Part shown: piece after piece, positions 9,846 through 19,892 of the stretch | How the letters are laid out: every line of letters begins with the position of its first letter | Position numbering within the stretch: the first letter of the stretch is position 1 | NCBI GenBank assembly: GCA_016781845.1 | Contig: JADDPP010000151.1 | Span: 1 to 50,442, forward strand | Origin: Rubrobacter sp. | GTDB lineage: Bacteria; Chloroflexota; Chloroflexia; Thermobaculales; Thermobaculaceae | Direction of reading: 5' to 3' | Length of the DNA: 50,442 nt | Notes under the pieces: model-generated | Database searches by the model: none | What the model was told of the DNA's origin: nothing | Seen by the model: only the letters and a program-made list of their open reading frames with translations | Program-made: the position numbers and the translations under genes

Positions 9846-10592
9846 CTAGAACTGCGTTCGGGACGCGATCTCTACGAGGAGGGCAAACTGCTCGGCGTCC
9901 AGGCTTGCCGAGCCAACGAGCGCGCCATCAATGTCCGGCTGGCTCACGAACCCTTCGAAGGTAGCTGCGCTCACGCTGCCGCCGTATAGTATCGGCGTGT
10001 TCTCATCATCGCACCCCAACTGTGCGAGCTGCGAGCGGATGAGGCGCGCAATGCGTTGAGCTTCCTCGGGATCGGCTGGATAACCCCTGCCGATGGCCCA
10101 GATGGGCTCATAGGCCACTACGATGGGGCCGGAAGGCGGCTCGGGTAGGGCAGCAGCGAGCTCCGCACACACGACCTCCTCTGTGCGCCCGCTCTCGCGT
10201 TCTGCCGCGTCCTCGCCGACGGCGAGAATGGGAACGAGTCCCGCGGCGATTGCGGCGCTGCACTTCTTCCTGACCGCCTCGTACGTGTCGTTGAAGAGCG
10301 TGCGACGTTCCGAGTGACCAACGATGACGTACTTGCACAACTCTCTCACCTGTGCGGGGGACACCTCGCCGGTGTACGGCCCGTGGTCCTCCCAGAAGAC
10401 ATCCTGCGCGCCGAGCGCGATGTCCGTGTCCGCGAGGATACGCCGGACGAGATCGAGCCACACGAAGGGCGGGCAGAGCACCACCTCGACGGGAGAGGCA
10501 GAGGCGCGCTCGCGAATTCCCTGGGCCAGAGCCTGGGCCTCCGCGTACGAGGTATTCATCTTCCAGTTGCCGGCTACGAGCGGCCTACGCAT
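9846..10592 (-). CDS. tpiA: Triose-phosphate isomerase
   Basis: 'RRPLVAGNWKMN', 'VGHSERR', 'AYEPIWAIGRG', 'YGGSV'. Confidence 0.98.
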   Translation of the reverse strand: MRRPLVAGNWKMNTSYAEAQALAQGIRERASASPVEVVLCPPFVWLDLVRRILADTDIALGAQDVFWEDHGPYTGEVSPAQVRELCKYVIVGHSERRTLFNDTYEAVRKKCSAAIAAGLVPILAVGEDAAERESGRTEEVVCAELAAALPEPPSGPIVVAYEPIWAIGRGYPADPEEAQRIARLIRSQLAQLGCDDENTPILYGGSVSAATFEGFVSQPDIDGALVGSASLDAEQFALLVEIASRTQF

Positions 10593-11763
10593 GTGCTGGC
10601 TCTTCGAGCGCCGCTATGCCTGGCAGCAGGCGCCCCTCCAGGAACTCAAGCGAAGCTCCCCCTCCGGTCGAGATGTGATCTATGCGGTCTGCGTAGCCGG
10701 AGCGCTCGACAGCGGCTACGGAGTCACCACCACCGACAACGGAGAAGCCGGGGCAGTCCGCCACCGCGCTCGCGACAGCGTACGTTCCCCGCGCAAAGCG
10801 TTCGGTCTCGAACACTCCCATCGGACCGTTCCAGAACACGGTCTCGGACGTTCGTATCTTCTCACCGAAAGCCTGAACAGTGGCGGGGCCGATGTCGTAC
10901 GCGGCCCCATTACCCGGCGCCTGCCCTACCTGCACGGTCTGGGCGGTCTCGGGCCGGTCCAGCGACTCGGCGAAGACGAGATCCGACGGCAACAGTATCT
11001 TCCGAGACCACTCACCCGACAGCAGCGAGCTCGCCACCTCGACGGCGTCCGGCTCGATCAGGCTCGCGCCCATCCGGTGTCCCTGGGCCAGCAAGAAGGT
11101 GTTCGCCATCGCGCCGCCTATCAGGAGAGCCCCAACCCTCGGCAGCAGGTTGTCAATTACCCCAATCTTGTCGCTCACCTTCGCCCCCCCCAGAACCGCC
11201 GTAAAGGAGCCACCAGTCTGCTGGAGCAAACTTGAGAGCACCTCTACCTCGCGCTGAAGGAGCAGTCCGGCCGCGGAGGGCAGCAGTCGCGCTACCGCGA
11301 CAGTGCTCGCGTGCGCTCGATGCACGGAGCCGAAAGCATCCTGGACAAACAGCTCCGCCAGGGATGCGAGACGGCGGCCGAATTCGGCATCATTCGCGGT
11401 CTCGCCCGGATAGAAGCGTGTGTTTTCGAGCAGCAACACGCTGCCTTCAGGCGCGGCGCTGGCGGCGAGCCTTGCTTCGTCGAGCTCGACGGGGAGCAGC
11501 GCGACCGGCATGTCCAGAAGCTTCGATAGTCTGTCTGCGACAGGTCGCAGGCTACACCGGGCGTCAGGCCCTTTCGGGCGTCCCAGATGCGACGCGAGCA
11601 CAAGCCTGGACGCGCCTTGCCCAACCAGCCAGCGAAGGGTCGGTACGGCTGCGCGAATGCGCGTGTCGTCCACCACCTCGCCCATGGGGCCGAGGGGCAC
11701 GTTGAAGTCGGCGCGGACGAGAACCGCCCGCCCACGCACGTCCAGGCTCTGTAACTCGCGCAT
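10585..11763 (-). CDS. pgk: Phosphoglycerate kinase
   Basis: 'VLVRADFNVPLG', 'LASHLGRPKG', 'VFWNGPMGVFE', 'GGGDSVAA'; start moved to MRELQSLD (11763) after the gap stop. Confidence 0.97.
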   Translation of the reverse strand: MRELQSLDVRGRAVLVRADFNVPLGPMGEVVDDTRIRAAVPTLRWLVGQGASRLVLASHLGRPKGPDARCSLRPVADRLSKLLDMPVALLPVELDEARLAASAAPEGSVLLLENTRFYPGETANDAEFGRRLASLAELFVQDAFGSVHRAHASTVAVARLLPSAAGLLLQREVEVLSSLLQQTGGSFTAVLGGAKVSDKIGVIDNLLPRVGALLIGGAMANTFLLAQGHRMGASLIEPDAVEVASSLLSGEWSRKILLPSDLVFAESLDRPETAQTVQVGQAPGNGAAYDIGPATVQAFGEKIRTSETVFWNGPMGVFETERFARGTYAVASAVADCPGFSVVGGGDSVAAVERSGYADRIDHISTGGGASLEFLEGRLLPGIAALEEPAHA

Positions 11764-11771
11764 CGGCAGCG

Positions 11772-12782
11772 TTAGAGACCGCGGTTGGCTATCATTGCCA
11801 GCACGTCGGCGAGGCGCACCGAGTACGACCACTCGTTGTCGTACCAGGAGATGACCTTCGCCATCCTGTTACCTACAACCATCGTGGACAAGCCGTCAAT
11901 AACAGTGGTGCGGCTCTCTTCCTTGAAGTCGCCCGAGACGAGCGGCTCCTCGGTGTAGCCCATCACGCGCTCCAGCTTGCCGGAGGCGACCTCTTGGAAG
12001 CAGCGGTTCAGCTCCTCTACAGTGGTGTCTCGCTCTAGCTCAGCAACGAAATCAATGAGGCTCACAGTGGGAGTAGGCACGCGCAAGGCGAACATGTCGA
12101 GCTTGCCCTGCGCGTCAGGCAGGACGGTTCCGAGAGCGCGCGCCGCGCCCGTGGTCGTCGGGATCATGTTGGTAGGCGCGGAGCGAGCCCGCCGAAGGTC
12201 CTTGTGCGGCGCGTCGAGGATGACCTGGTCGTTTGTGTAGGAGTGTACGGTGGTGACCATGCCTCGGACGATGCCAAAGCTCTCAAGCAGCACCTTTGTG
12301 ACGAGAGCGAGCGCGTTCGTCGTGCACGAAGCATTCGAGATGATGTGGTGCTGCTCCGGGTCGTAGAGGTCCTCGTTTACCCCGTACACGAGCGTGATGT
12401 CCTCGTTCTTCGCGGGCGCCGAGATGACGACCTTCTTTGCGCCTGCGGCCAGGTGGGCACGAGCACGGTCGGCGTCAGTGCCGACGCTGGAGGACTCGAC
12501 CACGAGGTCAACGCCCAGCTCGGCCCAGGGCAGCTGCGTCCAATCGCGCTGGCTATAGACCGATAGCTCGACGTCGTCCACCCTGATGCAAGAATCGGTC
12601 ACGCTGATGTCGGCCTCGTAACGACCGTAGTTGGAATCATACTTAAGTAGGTGAGCCAGGGTTTCATTGTCCGTAAGGTCGTTTACCGCCACCACCTCGA
12701 GCTCATCGGGGTAGTAGGTACGCATAGTTTTGAAGACCTGTCTGCCTATTCTTCCGAAACCGTTTATTGCCACTCGCGCCAT
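11772..12782 (-). CDS. gap: Glyceraldehyde-3-phosphate dehydrogenase
   Basis: 'MARVAINGFGRIGR', 'SNASCTTNALA', 'WYDNEWSYSVRLADV'; GGAGGA RBS before ATG 12782. Confidence 0.98.
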   Translation of the reverse strand: MARVAINGFGRIGRQVFKTMRTYYPDELEVVAVNDLTDNETLAHLLKYDSNYGRYEADISVTDSCIRVDDVELSVYSQRDWTQLPWAELGVDLVVESSSVGTDADRARAHLAAGAKKVVISAPAKNEDITLVYGVNEDLYDPEQHHIISNASCTTNALALVTKVLLESFGIVRGMVTTVHSYTNDQVILDAPHKDLRRARSAPTNMIPTTTGAARALGTVLPDAQGKLDMFALRVPTPTVSLIDFVAELERDTTVEELNRCFQEVASGKLERVMGYTEEPLVSGDFKEESRTTVIDGLSTMVVGNRMAKVISWYDNEWSYSVRLADVLAMIANRGL

Positions 12783-13126
12783 GCAAAATCCTCCAAAAAC
12801 GTTCTTGATAAAGGGTTTATACTCTATCCGGGGACACATACACCGTAAGAAATACAGCCCCGAATGGCGGTCATTATACCAGTTGAGCCGGACCGAAACG
12901 CACGTTGTCAGTGTGCAAGCAGGGCGATGTCAAAGTCGCTGTCGGTGGGAAGCAGGCTGCCTGCAAGCCCCATATACGGTCGCTCTGCCTGCCCATTTGC
13001 CCTCAAAACAGTCTGTCCAGGGGCCGTTTGGATGTCCACAGTGGGGCGAGTGCGACATGAATTCGGACTTTGACATCACCCTGGTGTGCAAGTGGTATAA
13101 TTGACGAAACGAAAAAGGGTGACTCG

Positions 13127-13151
13127 GAAGTGGGCTTGCCCCACTTCTTTT
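13127..13151 (+). terminator. Terminator-like hairpin in the nusA 5' leader (possible attenuator)
   Basis: GAAGTGGG-CTTGC-CCCACTTC followed by TTTT, between TATAAT (13096-13101) and the nusA RBS. Confidence 0.65.
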
Positions 13152-13197
13152 GTATATGAGGCAGATGTAACAAGCCATAATCAGGAGGTGACGCGCT

Positions 13198-14340
13198 ATG
13201 AGGGGAGAATTCTACGCGGCGATCTCGCAACTCAGCCTGGAGCGCGGTATCTCGAGGGAAGTCCTCATCAGCTCGGTGGAGCAAGCCGTCAAGGCCGTCT
13301 TCGTGCGCAACTACAACCCGCCGTACGAGGTCGAGGTAGAGATGGACCATAACACCGGGCAGGCGCAGGTGTACCGCATGATGCGCGTGGCCGAGCCGGT
13401 GCAGGACCCGCAAACCGAGATCAGCCTCCAGGACGCTCGCAAGCTCCAGCGAGACGCCAGAATAGGCGACCTTGTGCGCGAGAACATCAATCCGCCAAGT
13501 GGGTTCGGACGCATCGCGGCGCAGATGACGAAGCAGGTGATGCTGCAGAAGATCCGCGAGGCGGAGCACGAAACAGTGTACGGTGAGTTCGCGGACCGGG
13601 AAGGCGAGCTCGTCAACGGGGTTGTGGCCCGTCTGGAGCCGACGCTTGCCATCGTGGAGCTGGGCAAGGCCGAGGCGATCATGCCACGGAGTGAGCAGGT
13701 AGAGTCCGAGTCGTACCGCTCCGGCCAGCGGCTCAAGGTGTTGCTCCAGCGGGTGCAGCGCACTCCGAAGGGTCCGCAGATTATCGTGTCACGCCGGGAC
13801 AAGAACCTGCTCAAGCGGCTGTTCGAGATCGAGGTGCCAGAGATATACAACGGCACCGTCGAGATCAAAGGCATCGCGCGCGTTGCGGGCGAGCGCTCGA
13901 AGGTCGCGGTCGCGGCAAGGCAGCCCGGTATTGATCCGGTGGGCAGTTGCGTAGGCGTGCGGGGCATACGGGTGCAGAACGTCGTGGACGAGGTCCATGG
14001 CGAGAAGATTGACATCATCCAGTGGAGCGAGGACCCGTCTACGTATATCGCGCGGGCGCTCTCACCCGCCCAGGTAACGAGCGTAACGCTCGAACCACAG
14101 GAAAACACCGCGACCGTAATCGTTCCCGAGCGGCAGCTCTCGCTTGCTATCGGCAAGAACGGACAGAACGCGCGTCTGGCTGCGAATCTCACCGGCTGGC
14201 GTATAGACATTCGCAGCGCGGAGAGTCTGATGCGCGAGCTTGGGCCGGATGCGAGCACGCAGGACGCGGTTGACGCAGCGGCGAGCCTTCAGGGCGCGGT
14301 CGTCGAGGAATCACCAGAACCTACATCGGCGGATCGCTAA
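13198..14340 (+). CDS. nusA: Transcription termination/antitermination factor NusA
   Basis: S1/KH motifs 'GSCVGVRGIRVQNVVDEVHGEKIDIIQWSED', 'LAIGKNGQNARLAANLTGWRIDI'; AGGAGGTGA RBS. Confidence 0.97.
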   Translation: MRGEFYAAISQLSLERGISREVLISSVEQAVKAVFVRNYNPPYEVEVEMDHNTGQAQVYRMMRVAEPVQDPQTEISLQDARKLQRDARIGDLVRENINPPSGFGRIAAQMTKQVMLQKIREAEHETVYGEFADREGELVNGVVARLEPTLAIVELGKAEAIMPRSEQVESESYRSGQRLKVLLQRVQRTPKGPQIIVSRRDKNLLKRLFEIEVPEIYNGTVEIKGIARVAGERSKVAVAARQPGIDPVGSCVGVRGIRVQNVVDEVHGEKIDIIQWSEDPSTYIARALSPAQVTSVTLEPQENTATVIVPERQLSLAIGKNGQNARLAANLTGWRIDIRSAESLMRELGPDASTQDAVDAAASLQGAVVEESPEPTSADR

Positions 14341-14651
14341 TGCCCACCCAGGCAAAGACGCCGGGACGCGTCAGGAAGCAGCCGCAACGCACGTGCGTGG
14401 CGTGCCGGGAGGTCGCGGGCAAGCGGGGACTCCTGCGTATGGTACGCACGCCTGAGCAGGTCGTCGAGCTCGACCCGACCGGGAAGAAGAACGGTCGGGG
14501 TGCGTACGTTCACGCCAGTACGGAGTGCGCTCGAAAGGCTCTCGGCACCGGCTCGCTCTCCAGGGCTCTGAAAGCGCCCGTGGAGCCGGGAGTAGCCGAG
14601 CAGCTGCTCGCGAAGGTGACGGACGAGGAGGCACGTAGCGCCGACTCCTGA
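14340..14651 (+). CDS. ylxR: YlxR family RNA-binding protein (DUF448)
   Basis: 'RTCVACREVAGKRGLLRMVRTP...GKKNGRGAYVHASTECARKAL'. Confidence 0.94.
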   Translation: MPTQAKTPGRVRKQPQRTCVACREVAGKRGLLRMVRTPEQVVELDPTGKKNGRGAYVHASTECARKALGTGSLSRALKAPVEPGVAEQLLAKVTDEEARSADS

Positions 14652-14665
14652 GGGGTCGGCGCTAC
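14635..14665. repeat. Perfect 11-bp-stem palindrome GTAGCGCCGAC-tcctgaggg-GTCGGCGCTAC with the ylxR stop codon in its loop
   Basis: Read directly; TGA 14649-14651 lies in the loop. Confidence 0.85.
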
Positions 14666-14712
14666 CACGTTATATTGTGGGCGGCGAAGAGCCGCTTTGA
14701 GGAGGAAAAGGT

Positions 14713-16710
14713 ATGAGTAACCGTAACAATGGGGATTCGACCGGTAGGCGCGACGGCACTACCACCACGGTCGGCGGTGGACGCCGCGGTGGTAGTGGCG
14801 GTAGGCGCGGCGGAGGGCCGCAGCGTGGTGGTGGCAACAACAGGGGCGGCGCCCCTGGCAGAGGCGGGGTTAACGATGGCCGGGGGCCGCGTGGCGGTCA
14901 GGTAGGCGCAGGGCGGACATCAGCCGTAACAGTGCGCACCAGGCGAATCATCGAGTTGCCGCCTATCATGACTGTAAAGGATCTGGCCGACTCATTCGGG
15001 ATTAGCCCGCCTCAGGTAATCGGCTCGCTGATCCGCAACGGCGTGATGGCTACGATCAACCAGCAGATTGACTACGAGACGGCTGAGATCATCGCCTCCG
15101 ACCTGGGCTACCAGACACGGCTCGTCATCCCACAGACGGACGAGGAGCGCCTGGTCGCGCAGCTCGAGGAGCAGCAGCAGCCTCAGAGGGACGGTGCTGC
15201 GGCCCTGCAGCCGAGGCCGCCAGTGGTGACGGTGATGGGTCATGTTGACCACGGCAAGACGCGGCTGCTTGATGCGATCCGGCGGACGAACGTCGTCGAG
15301 GGCGAGGCCGGAGGCATCACCCAGCATATCGGCGCGTACCAGGTGGAGGTACAGGGGCGCAAGATCACGTTCCTGGACACTCCAGGCCACGAGGCGTTCA
15401 CGGCGATGCGCGCTCGCGGCGCGCAGGTGACCGACATCGTGGTGCTCGTCGTGGCGGCCGACGACGGAGTCATGCCCCAGACGCTTGAGGCGCTGGCTCA
15501 CGCCCGTGCAGCGGAAGTGCCCATAGTTGTCGCAGTGAACAAGATAGACCGGGAGGGCGCGAACCCCGACCGCGTGAAACAGCAGCTCTCAGACCAGGGA
15601 CTTGTACCCGACGACTGGGGCGGCGACACTCCGTTCATCAACGTATCCGCTCTGACTCGCACAGGCATAAACGACCTGCTGGGTATCATCCTGCTCGTCG
15701 CGGACATGCGCGAGCTTACGGCGAACCCGAACCGACCGGCTGAGGGCGTCATCATCGAGGCGCGTGTGGACCCGAACCAGGGCCCGACCGCGACGGTGCT
15801 CGTACACAACGGCACTCTCAAGCTGCGCGACTCCGTTTTGGCTGGCGCTATGCTCGGTCGCGTACGCGCCATGTACGATGACAAGGGCCAGAAACTGCGC
15901 AAGGCGGAGCCCTCGACGCCCGTCCGCATCCAGGGTCTGGAAGGCGTGCCGCAGGCGGGTGACCAGTTGATGGTTGTCGCAGACGAGCGTTTGGCTCGCG
16001 AGGTCGCTGACCAGCGCGCTCGAACGGCTCAGATGGCGACGACTACCCTGGCCCGGCCGAAGACACTCGACGAGTTGTTCAAGGGCGCGGCCGCGAACAA
16101 GGCCAAGGAACTGCGCGTCGTGCTCAAGGCCGACGTACAAGGTTCCATTGGCGCGATCCAGCACGCGCTCGGGCAGATAACTGACGAGGGCGTGAACGTT
16201 TCCGTCGTGTACAGCGGAACAGGGACCATCTCCGAGTCAGACGTGCGTCTTGCGGCTGCCTCGGACGCGATCATCATCGGCTTCAACGTTCGGCCCGACC
16301 CCGCAGCCCGTCGCGTTGCAGAGTCGGAGAACGTAGACATCCGCTTCTACAACATTATCTACAACCTCGTGGATGATGTCAGGGCGGCGCTGTCGGGCAT
16401 GCTGGACCCGGAGTACCGCGAGGTCATTGACGGGTATGCCGAGGTGCGCCAGGTGTTCCGCCTGCCGGGTCGCGAGCAGGCTGCTGGCTCGTACATGCTC
16501 GACGGCAGGGGCTTGCGCAACGACAGGGTGCGCGTCCTCCGTGGCGGCGCTGTGATTCACGACGGCACCATTGCCTCACTGAAGCGCTTCAAGGATGACG
16601 TGCGTGAGGTCGCGACCGGCTTCGAGTTCGGACTGCAGCTGACGAACTTCAGCGAGTTCGAAGAAGGCGACAACATGGAGTTCTACCACCAGGAACAGGT
16701 ACGGCGGTAA
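14713..16710 (+). CDS. infB: Translation initiation factor IF-2 (RGG-rich N-terminus)
   Basis: '[19 protein letters not shown]', '[19 protein letters not shown]', 'VAVNKIDR'. Confidence 0.98.
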   Translation: MSNRNNGDSTGRRDGTTTTVGGGRRGGSGGRRGGGPQRGGGNNRGGAPGRGGVNDGRGPRGGQVGAGRTSAVTVRTRRIIELPPIMTVKDLADSFGISPPQVIGSLIRNGVMATINQQIDYETAEIIASDLGYQTRLVIPQTDEERLVAQLEEQQQPQRDGAAALQPRPPVVTVMGHVDHGKTRLLDAIRRTNVVEGEAGGITQHIGAYQVEVQGRKITFLDTPGHEAFTAMRARGAQVTDIVVLVVAADDGVMPQTLEALAHARAAEVPIVVAVNKIDREGANPDRVKQQLSDQGLVPDDWGGDTPFINVSALTRTGINDLLGIILLVADMRELTANPNRPAEGVIIEARVDPNQGPTATVLVHNGTLKLRDSVLAGAMLGRVRAMYDDKGQKLRKAEPSTPVRIQGLEGVPQAGDQLMVVADERLAREVADQRARTAQMATTTLARPKTLDELFKGAAANKAKELRVVLKADVQGSIGAIQHALGQITDEGVNVSVVYSGTGTISESDVRLAAASDAIIIGFNVRPDPAARRVAESENVDIRFYNIIYNLVDDVRAALSGMLDPEYREVIDGYAEVRQVFRLPGREQAAGSYMLDGRGLRNDRVRVLRGGAVIHDGTIASLKRFKDDVREVATGFEFGLQLTNFSEFEEGDNMEFYHQEQVRR

Positions 16711-17088
16711 ATGAGCCGCCGTACTGAACAGGTCGCCGAGGAGATCAGGCGCATCCTCGGCGACCTGCTGGTCCGCGAGGTGCGCGACCCGCGTATCGGC
16801 ATGCTTACGGTGACCGGCGTTGATGTCTCACCCGACCTCAAGCACGCCCGCGTACATGTGAGCGTGCTTGGAAGCGAATATGACGAGCGCCTCTCTATGA
16901 CCGCGCTGCGAAAGGCCTCCGGCTTTCTGCGGACGGAGCTAGGCCGGCGGATGGCGTTGCGGCACGTGCCGGAGCTGCGCTTCCAGCCGGACCGAAGCGT
17001 GCAGCACGCGGTCCACATCAGCAAGCTGCTCGACGAGGTGATCCCGCCCGAGCAGGACGGGGACAACGAAGAGGGTGAGCAACGGTAG
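16711..17088 (+). CDS. rbfA: Ribosome-binding factor A
   Basis: 'RRTEQVAEEIRRILGDLLVREVRDPRIGMLTVTGVDVSPDLKHARVHVSVLG'. Confidence 0.95.
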   Translation: MSRRTEQVAEEIRRILGDLLVREVRDPRIGMLTVTGVDVSPDLKHARVHVSVLGSEYDERLSMTALRKASGFLRTELGRRMALRHVPELRFQPDRSVQHAVHISKLLDEVIPPEQDGDNEEGEQR

Positions 17089-17107
17089 GGGCGGGCTTTC
17101 AGCCCGC
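17085..17107. repeat. GTAGGGGCGGGCT-TTC-AGCCCGC palindrome supplying the rbfA TAG stop
   Basis: 7-bp stem GCGGGCT/AGCCCGC; TAG 17086-17088 is the rbfA stop. Confidence 0.75.
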
Positions 17108-17123
17108 AGCCGCCTCAGGGTTT

Positions 17124-17990
17124 GTGCTCCTGTACAAGCCGGTCGGTCCGGGTTCGCAGAGCCTTCTTGGGTCCGTGCGCAGGCTGGCCGGCACCCGGCG
17201 GGTGGGCCACGGCGGCACCCTCGACCCCTTCGCTTCGGGTCTGCTCCCTGTCGCAGTGGGCAGGGCCACCCGGCTAGTTGACCGGCTGCACTCTTTTCCG
17301 AAGACGTACGAGGCGCAGCTACGCCTCGGTCTGGAGACGGACAGTTTGGACCTCGAAGGGGAAGTCCAAACTGCTGCGGACGTTCCCGCCCTCACCGAGT
17401 CTCAAGTCAGATCCTGCCTGTCCAGCTTTGTCGGCGCGCTGGAGCAGACGCCGCCCGCGTACTCCGCCGCGAGAATCGGCGGACGGCGCGCGTACGAGAT
17501 AGCACGGGCTGGAGGAGTTGTAGATCTCGCTGCCAGGACCGTGGAGATTCACGAGCTCGCGCTGTTGGGCCTTGCGGGCGACACTCTTACCTTCCAAGTT
17601 ACCTGTTCCTCAGGGACGTACGTACGTTCGCTGGGCAGGGATATCGCAGCGGCGCTCGGTACGGTCGGACATCTCACGCGGCTGGTACGCACGCGGGTAG
17701 GTCCGTTCCGTCTCGAGGACGCGCTCACGGCACCTGAGATGCATGAAGCAGCTCGGACGCTCGGCTTCGACAAGGTTCTGATACCGCCCGACATGCTCCT
17801 CCGAGATACACCCGCGATGCTGCTCACCGGCCAGCAGGCGGACGCAGTTCGCAACGGCGCTCCCCTGACGCATGCCTTCTCAGTCCCCCCTGGAACTTCT
17901 GTACGGGCCTACGAGGAAGACGGGGCCCTGCTGTCGCTGCTCAGCGTGAGCGAAGAGGGTAGCCTGTCGCCCACGTTCTTGCTAAAGTAA
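17124..17990 (+). CDS. truB: tRNA pseudouridine(55) synthase TruB
   Basis: 'VGHGGTLDPFASGLLPVAVGRATRL', 'QTPPAYSAARIGGRRAYEIAR'; GTG start. Confidence 0.95.
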   Translation: MLLYKPVGPGSQSLLGSVRRLAGTRRVGHGGTLDPFASGLLPVAVGRATRLVDRLHSFPKTYEAQLRLGLETDSLDLEGEVQTAADVPALTESQVRSCLSSFVGALEQTPPAYSAARIGGRRAYEIARAGGVVDLAARTVEIHELALLGLAGDTLTFQVTCSSGTYVRSLGRDIAAALGTVGHLTRLVRTRVGPFRLEDALTAPEMHEAARTLGFDKVLIPPDMLLRDTPAMLLTGQQADAVRNGAPLTHAFSVPPGTSVRAYEEDGALLSLLSVSEEGSLSPTFLLK

Positions 17991-17994
17991 TGGC

Positions 17995-18942
17995 GTGACA
18001 GATACAGCACCCGCAAGCACCTCTACTCCCGGCGGCCCGTACGCTCTCGCCATAGGCACGTTCGATGGAGTCCACCTCGGTCACCAGGAGGTTCTGCGTC
18101 GCACCGTTGAGGCAGCTCGGTTGCGCGGCCTCGTCCCCGCTGCCCTAACCTTCGTCCCTCACCCCCGAAGCGTCGTGCATGGTGTGAAGGAGATTCCGTA
18201 CCTTATGCAGCTGGAGGAGCGGACCAGGCGCATAAGGGAACTAGGCGTGGCCGAGGTGAGAGTGCAGCGGTTCGACGCCGCGCTCGCCGCGCTCACAGCG
18301 CGCGAGTTCTTCGAGCGTCTGGGCGAGGAGCTGCCGCTCCGGCACCTCGTGGTCGGGAAGGACTTCCGCATTGGCCGGGGGCGCGAGGCGGGCGTAGCGG
18401 AGCTGCGGCTGCTGGGAGCGGAGTTGGGCTGGAGTATGGAGGACGTACCGGCGGTTTGGGTTGAGGGCGCTCCCGTATCCAGTACCCGTATTCGAGAAGC
18501 TCTGGCCGGCGAGGGCAACGTGGAGCTGGCGGCCAGGCTTCTCACCAGACCGTTTGAGCTCTCAGGAACTGTTGTGGAGGGCTTTGGCAGGGGCCGAACC
18601 ATTGGTGTGCCTACCGCGAACGTTCGCCTCCCGGACGAGATCCTTGTTCCCCGCAACGGCGTCTACTTCTGCAGTGCCACGGCCGCCCTACAGCCTGAGC
18701 GGGACCTGTACGGCGTTCTGAACATCGGCATCCGCCCTACATTCGATTCTGGAACGCGGAGTGTGGAGCTACACATCCTTGACTGGTCGGGCGATCTGTA
18801 TGGAGAGACGCTCCGGGTGCGCTTCCTGCGCCGTCTGCGCGAAGAGCGCAAGTTCGAGAGCGTGGACGTGCTGGTGCGCCAGATCGCGCGGGACATCGTT
18901 GAGGCGCGGTCATTGATCTCAGGTCAGCACCAGCCGCTGTAG
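17995..18942 (+). CDS. ribF: Bifunctional riboflavin kinase/FAD synthetase
   Basis: 'ALAIGTFDGVHLGHQEVL', 'GRGRTIGVPTANVRLP', 'LNIGIRPTF'. Confidence 0.95.
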   Translation: MTDTAPASTSTPGGPYALAIGTFDGVHLGHQEVLRRTVEAARLRGLVPAALTFVPHPRSVVHGVKEIPYLMQLEERTRRIRELGVAEVRVQRFDAALAALTAREFFERLGEELPLRHLVVGKDFRIGRGREAGVAELRLLGAELGWSMEDVPAVWVEGAPVSSTRIREALAGEGNVELAARLLTRPFELSGTVVEGFGRGRTIGVPTANVRLPDEILVPRNGVYFCSATAALQPERDLYGVLNIGIRPTFDSGTRSVELHILDWSGDLYGETLRVRFLRRLREERKFESVDVLVRQIARDIVEARSLISGQHQPL

Positions 18943-19102
18943 ACCATTTCAGGCGTGGGGCAAGCGGCTCGCCTGGTCAACTCGCTCTCGAACCCGTTCC
19001 TGGCATCCATCTCAGGGGTCCGTGTCTGCAGCACCGGCTTCGGCTCGTTGTAGCGCTGCTTGAGCACCGGTCGAGCAAGACTTTTGTGACGCGTCGCGCG
19101 CT

Positions 19103-19132
19103 TTGACGCATCGCATGCTGTGTCGGTATAAT
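19103..19132 (+). promoter_or_regulatory. Sigma70-like promoter for rplU-rpmA
   Basis: TTGACG (19103-19108), 18-nt spacer, TATAAT (19127-19132). Confidence 0.7.
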
Positions 19133-19200
19133 TGGTCTTCGTGAGCTACGATTTCACGCGCGGTATCTGGGCCCGCTCTGAATCTGGAGGACAATCAGCA

Positions 19201-19587
19201 TTGTACGCAGTGGTACGCAGCAACGGCAAACAGTACAAAGTGGCCGTTGGGGACGAGATACAGCTTGAGGCGCTGGGCTTCGAGCCCGGTGAAACTGTCG
19301 AGCTTGGAGAGGTCCTCATGATCGTTGATGGCGACGACGTGCGGATCGGCAAGCCGACGGTCGCGGGCGCCACTGTGCGGGCCACAGTGGTTTCCGAGAC
19401 GCGCGGGCCGAAGATAGAGATCTTCAAGTTCAAGGCGAAGAAGCGCTACCGGAAGCACCAGGGCCACCGGCAGACCTACACCCGCGTGAAGGTCAACGAG
19501 ATAGCGGCCGAGGGAATAAGCGCACGAGCCACGGACGTTCAAGATATAGCAGCCCCGCAGGCTGCCACGGAGGAAAGCGAGGCTTAA
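19201..19587 (+). CDS. rplU: 50S ribosomal protein L21 (TTG start)
   Basis: '[22 protein letters not shown]...[23 protein letters not shown]'; GGAGG upstream of TTG 19201. Confidence 0.95.
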   Translation: MYAVVRSNGKQYKVAVGDEIQLEALGFEPGETVELGEVLMIVDGDDVRIGKPTVAGATVRATVVSETRGPKIEIFKFKAKKRYRKHQGHRQTYTRVKVNEIAAEGISARATDVQDIAAPQAATEESEA

Positions 19588-19588
19588 C

Positions 19589-19858
19589 ATGGCACATAAG
19601 AAGGGTGTAGGCAGCTCCCGCAACGGGCGCGACAGCAACCCGAAGATGCTCGGGGTCAAGAAGTTCGGCGGAGAGAAGGTGCGTGCGGGCAACATCATCG
19701 TCCGCCAGCGCGGCACCAAGATTCGCCCTGGCGAGAACGTCGGGCTCGGGAAGGACCACACGATCTTCGCGCTCATTGATGGCGAGGTAAGATTCGCCCG
19801 CTTCGGCGACAGGGATCAGCGGCAGGTCAGCGTCTATCCAGCCACCCTGCAGGCGTAA
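19589..19858 (+). CDS. rpmA: 50S ribosomal protein L27
   Basis: '[28 protein letters not shown]...[26 protein letters not shown]'. Confidence 0.98.
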   Translation: MAHKKGVGSSRNGRDSNPKMLGVKKFGGEKVRAGNIIVRQRGTKIRPGENVGLGKDHTIFALIDGEVRFARFGDRDQRQVSVYPATLQA

Positions 19859-19892
19859 CTGAAACTATAGAGATACAGGCAAGAGACATTAA

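Noticed and set aside
10314-11235. ~300-aa plus-strand ORFs across tpiA/pgk
   Set aside because: Antisense to clear tpiA and pgk; low-complexity Arg/Pro/Ser-rich translations.
13311-14258. 315-aa minus-strand ORF
   Set aside because: Antisense to nusA.
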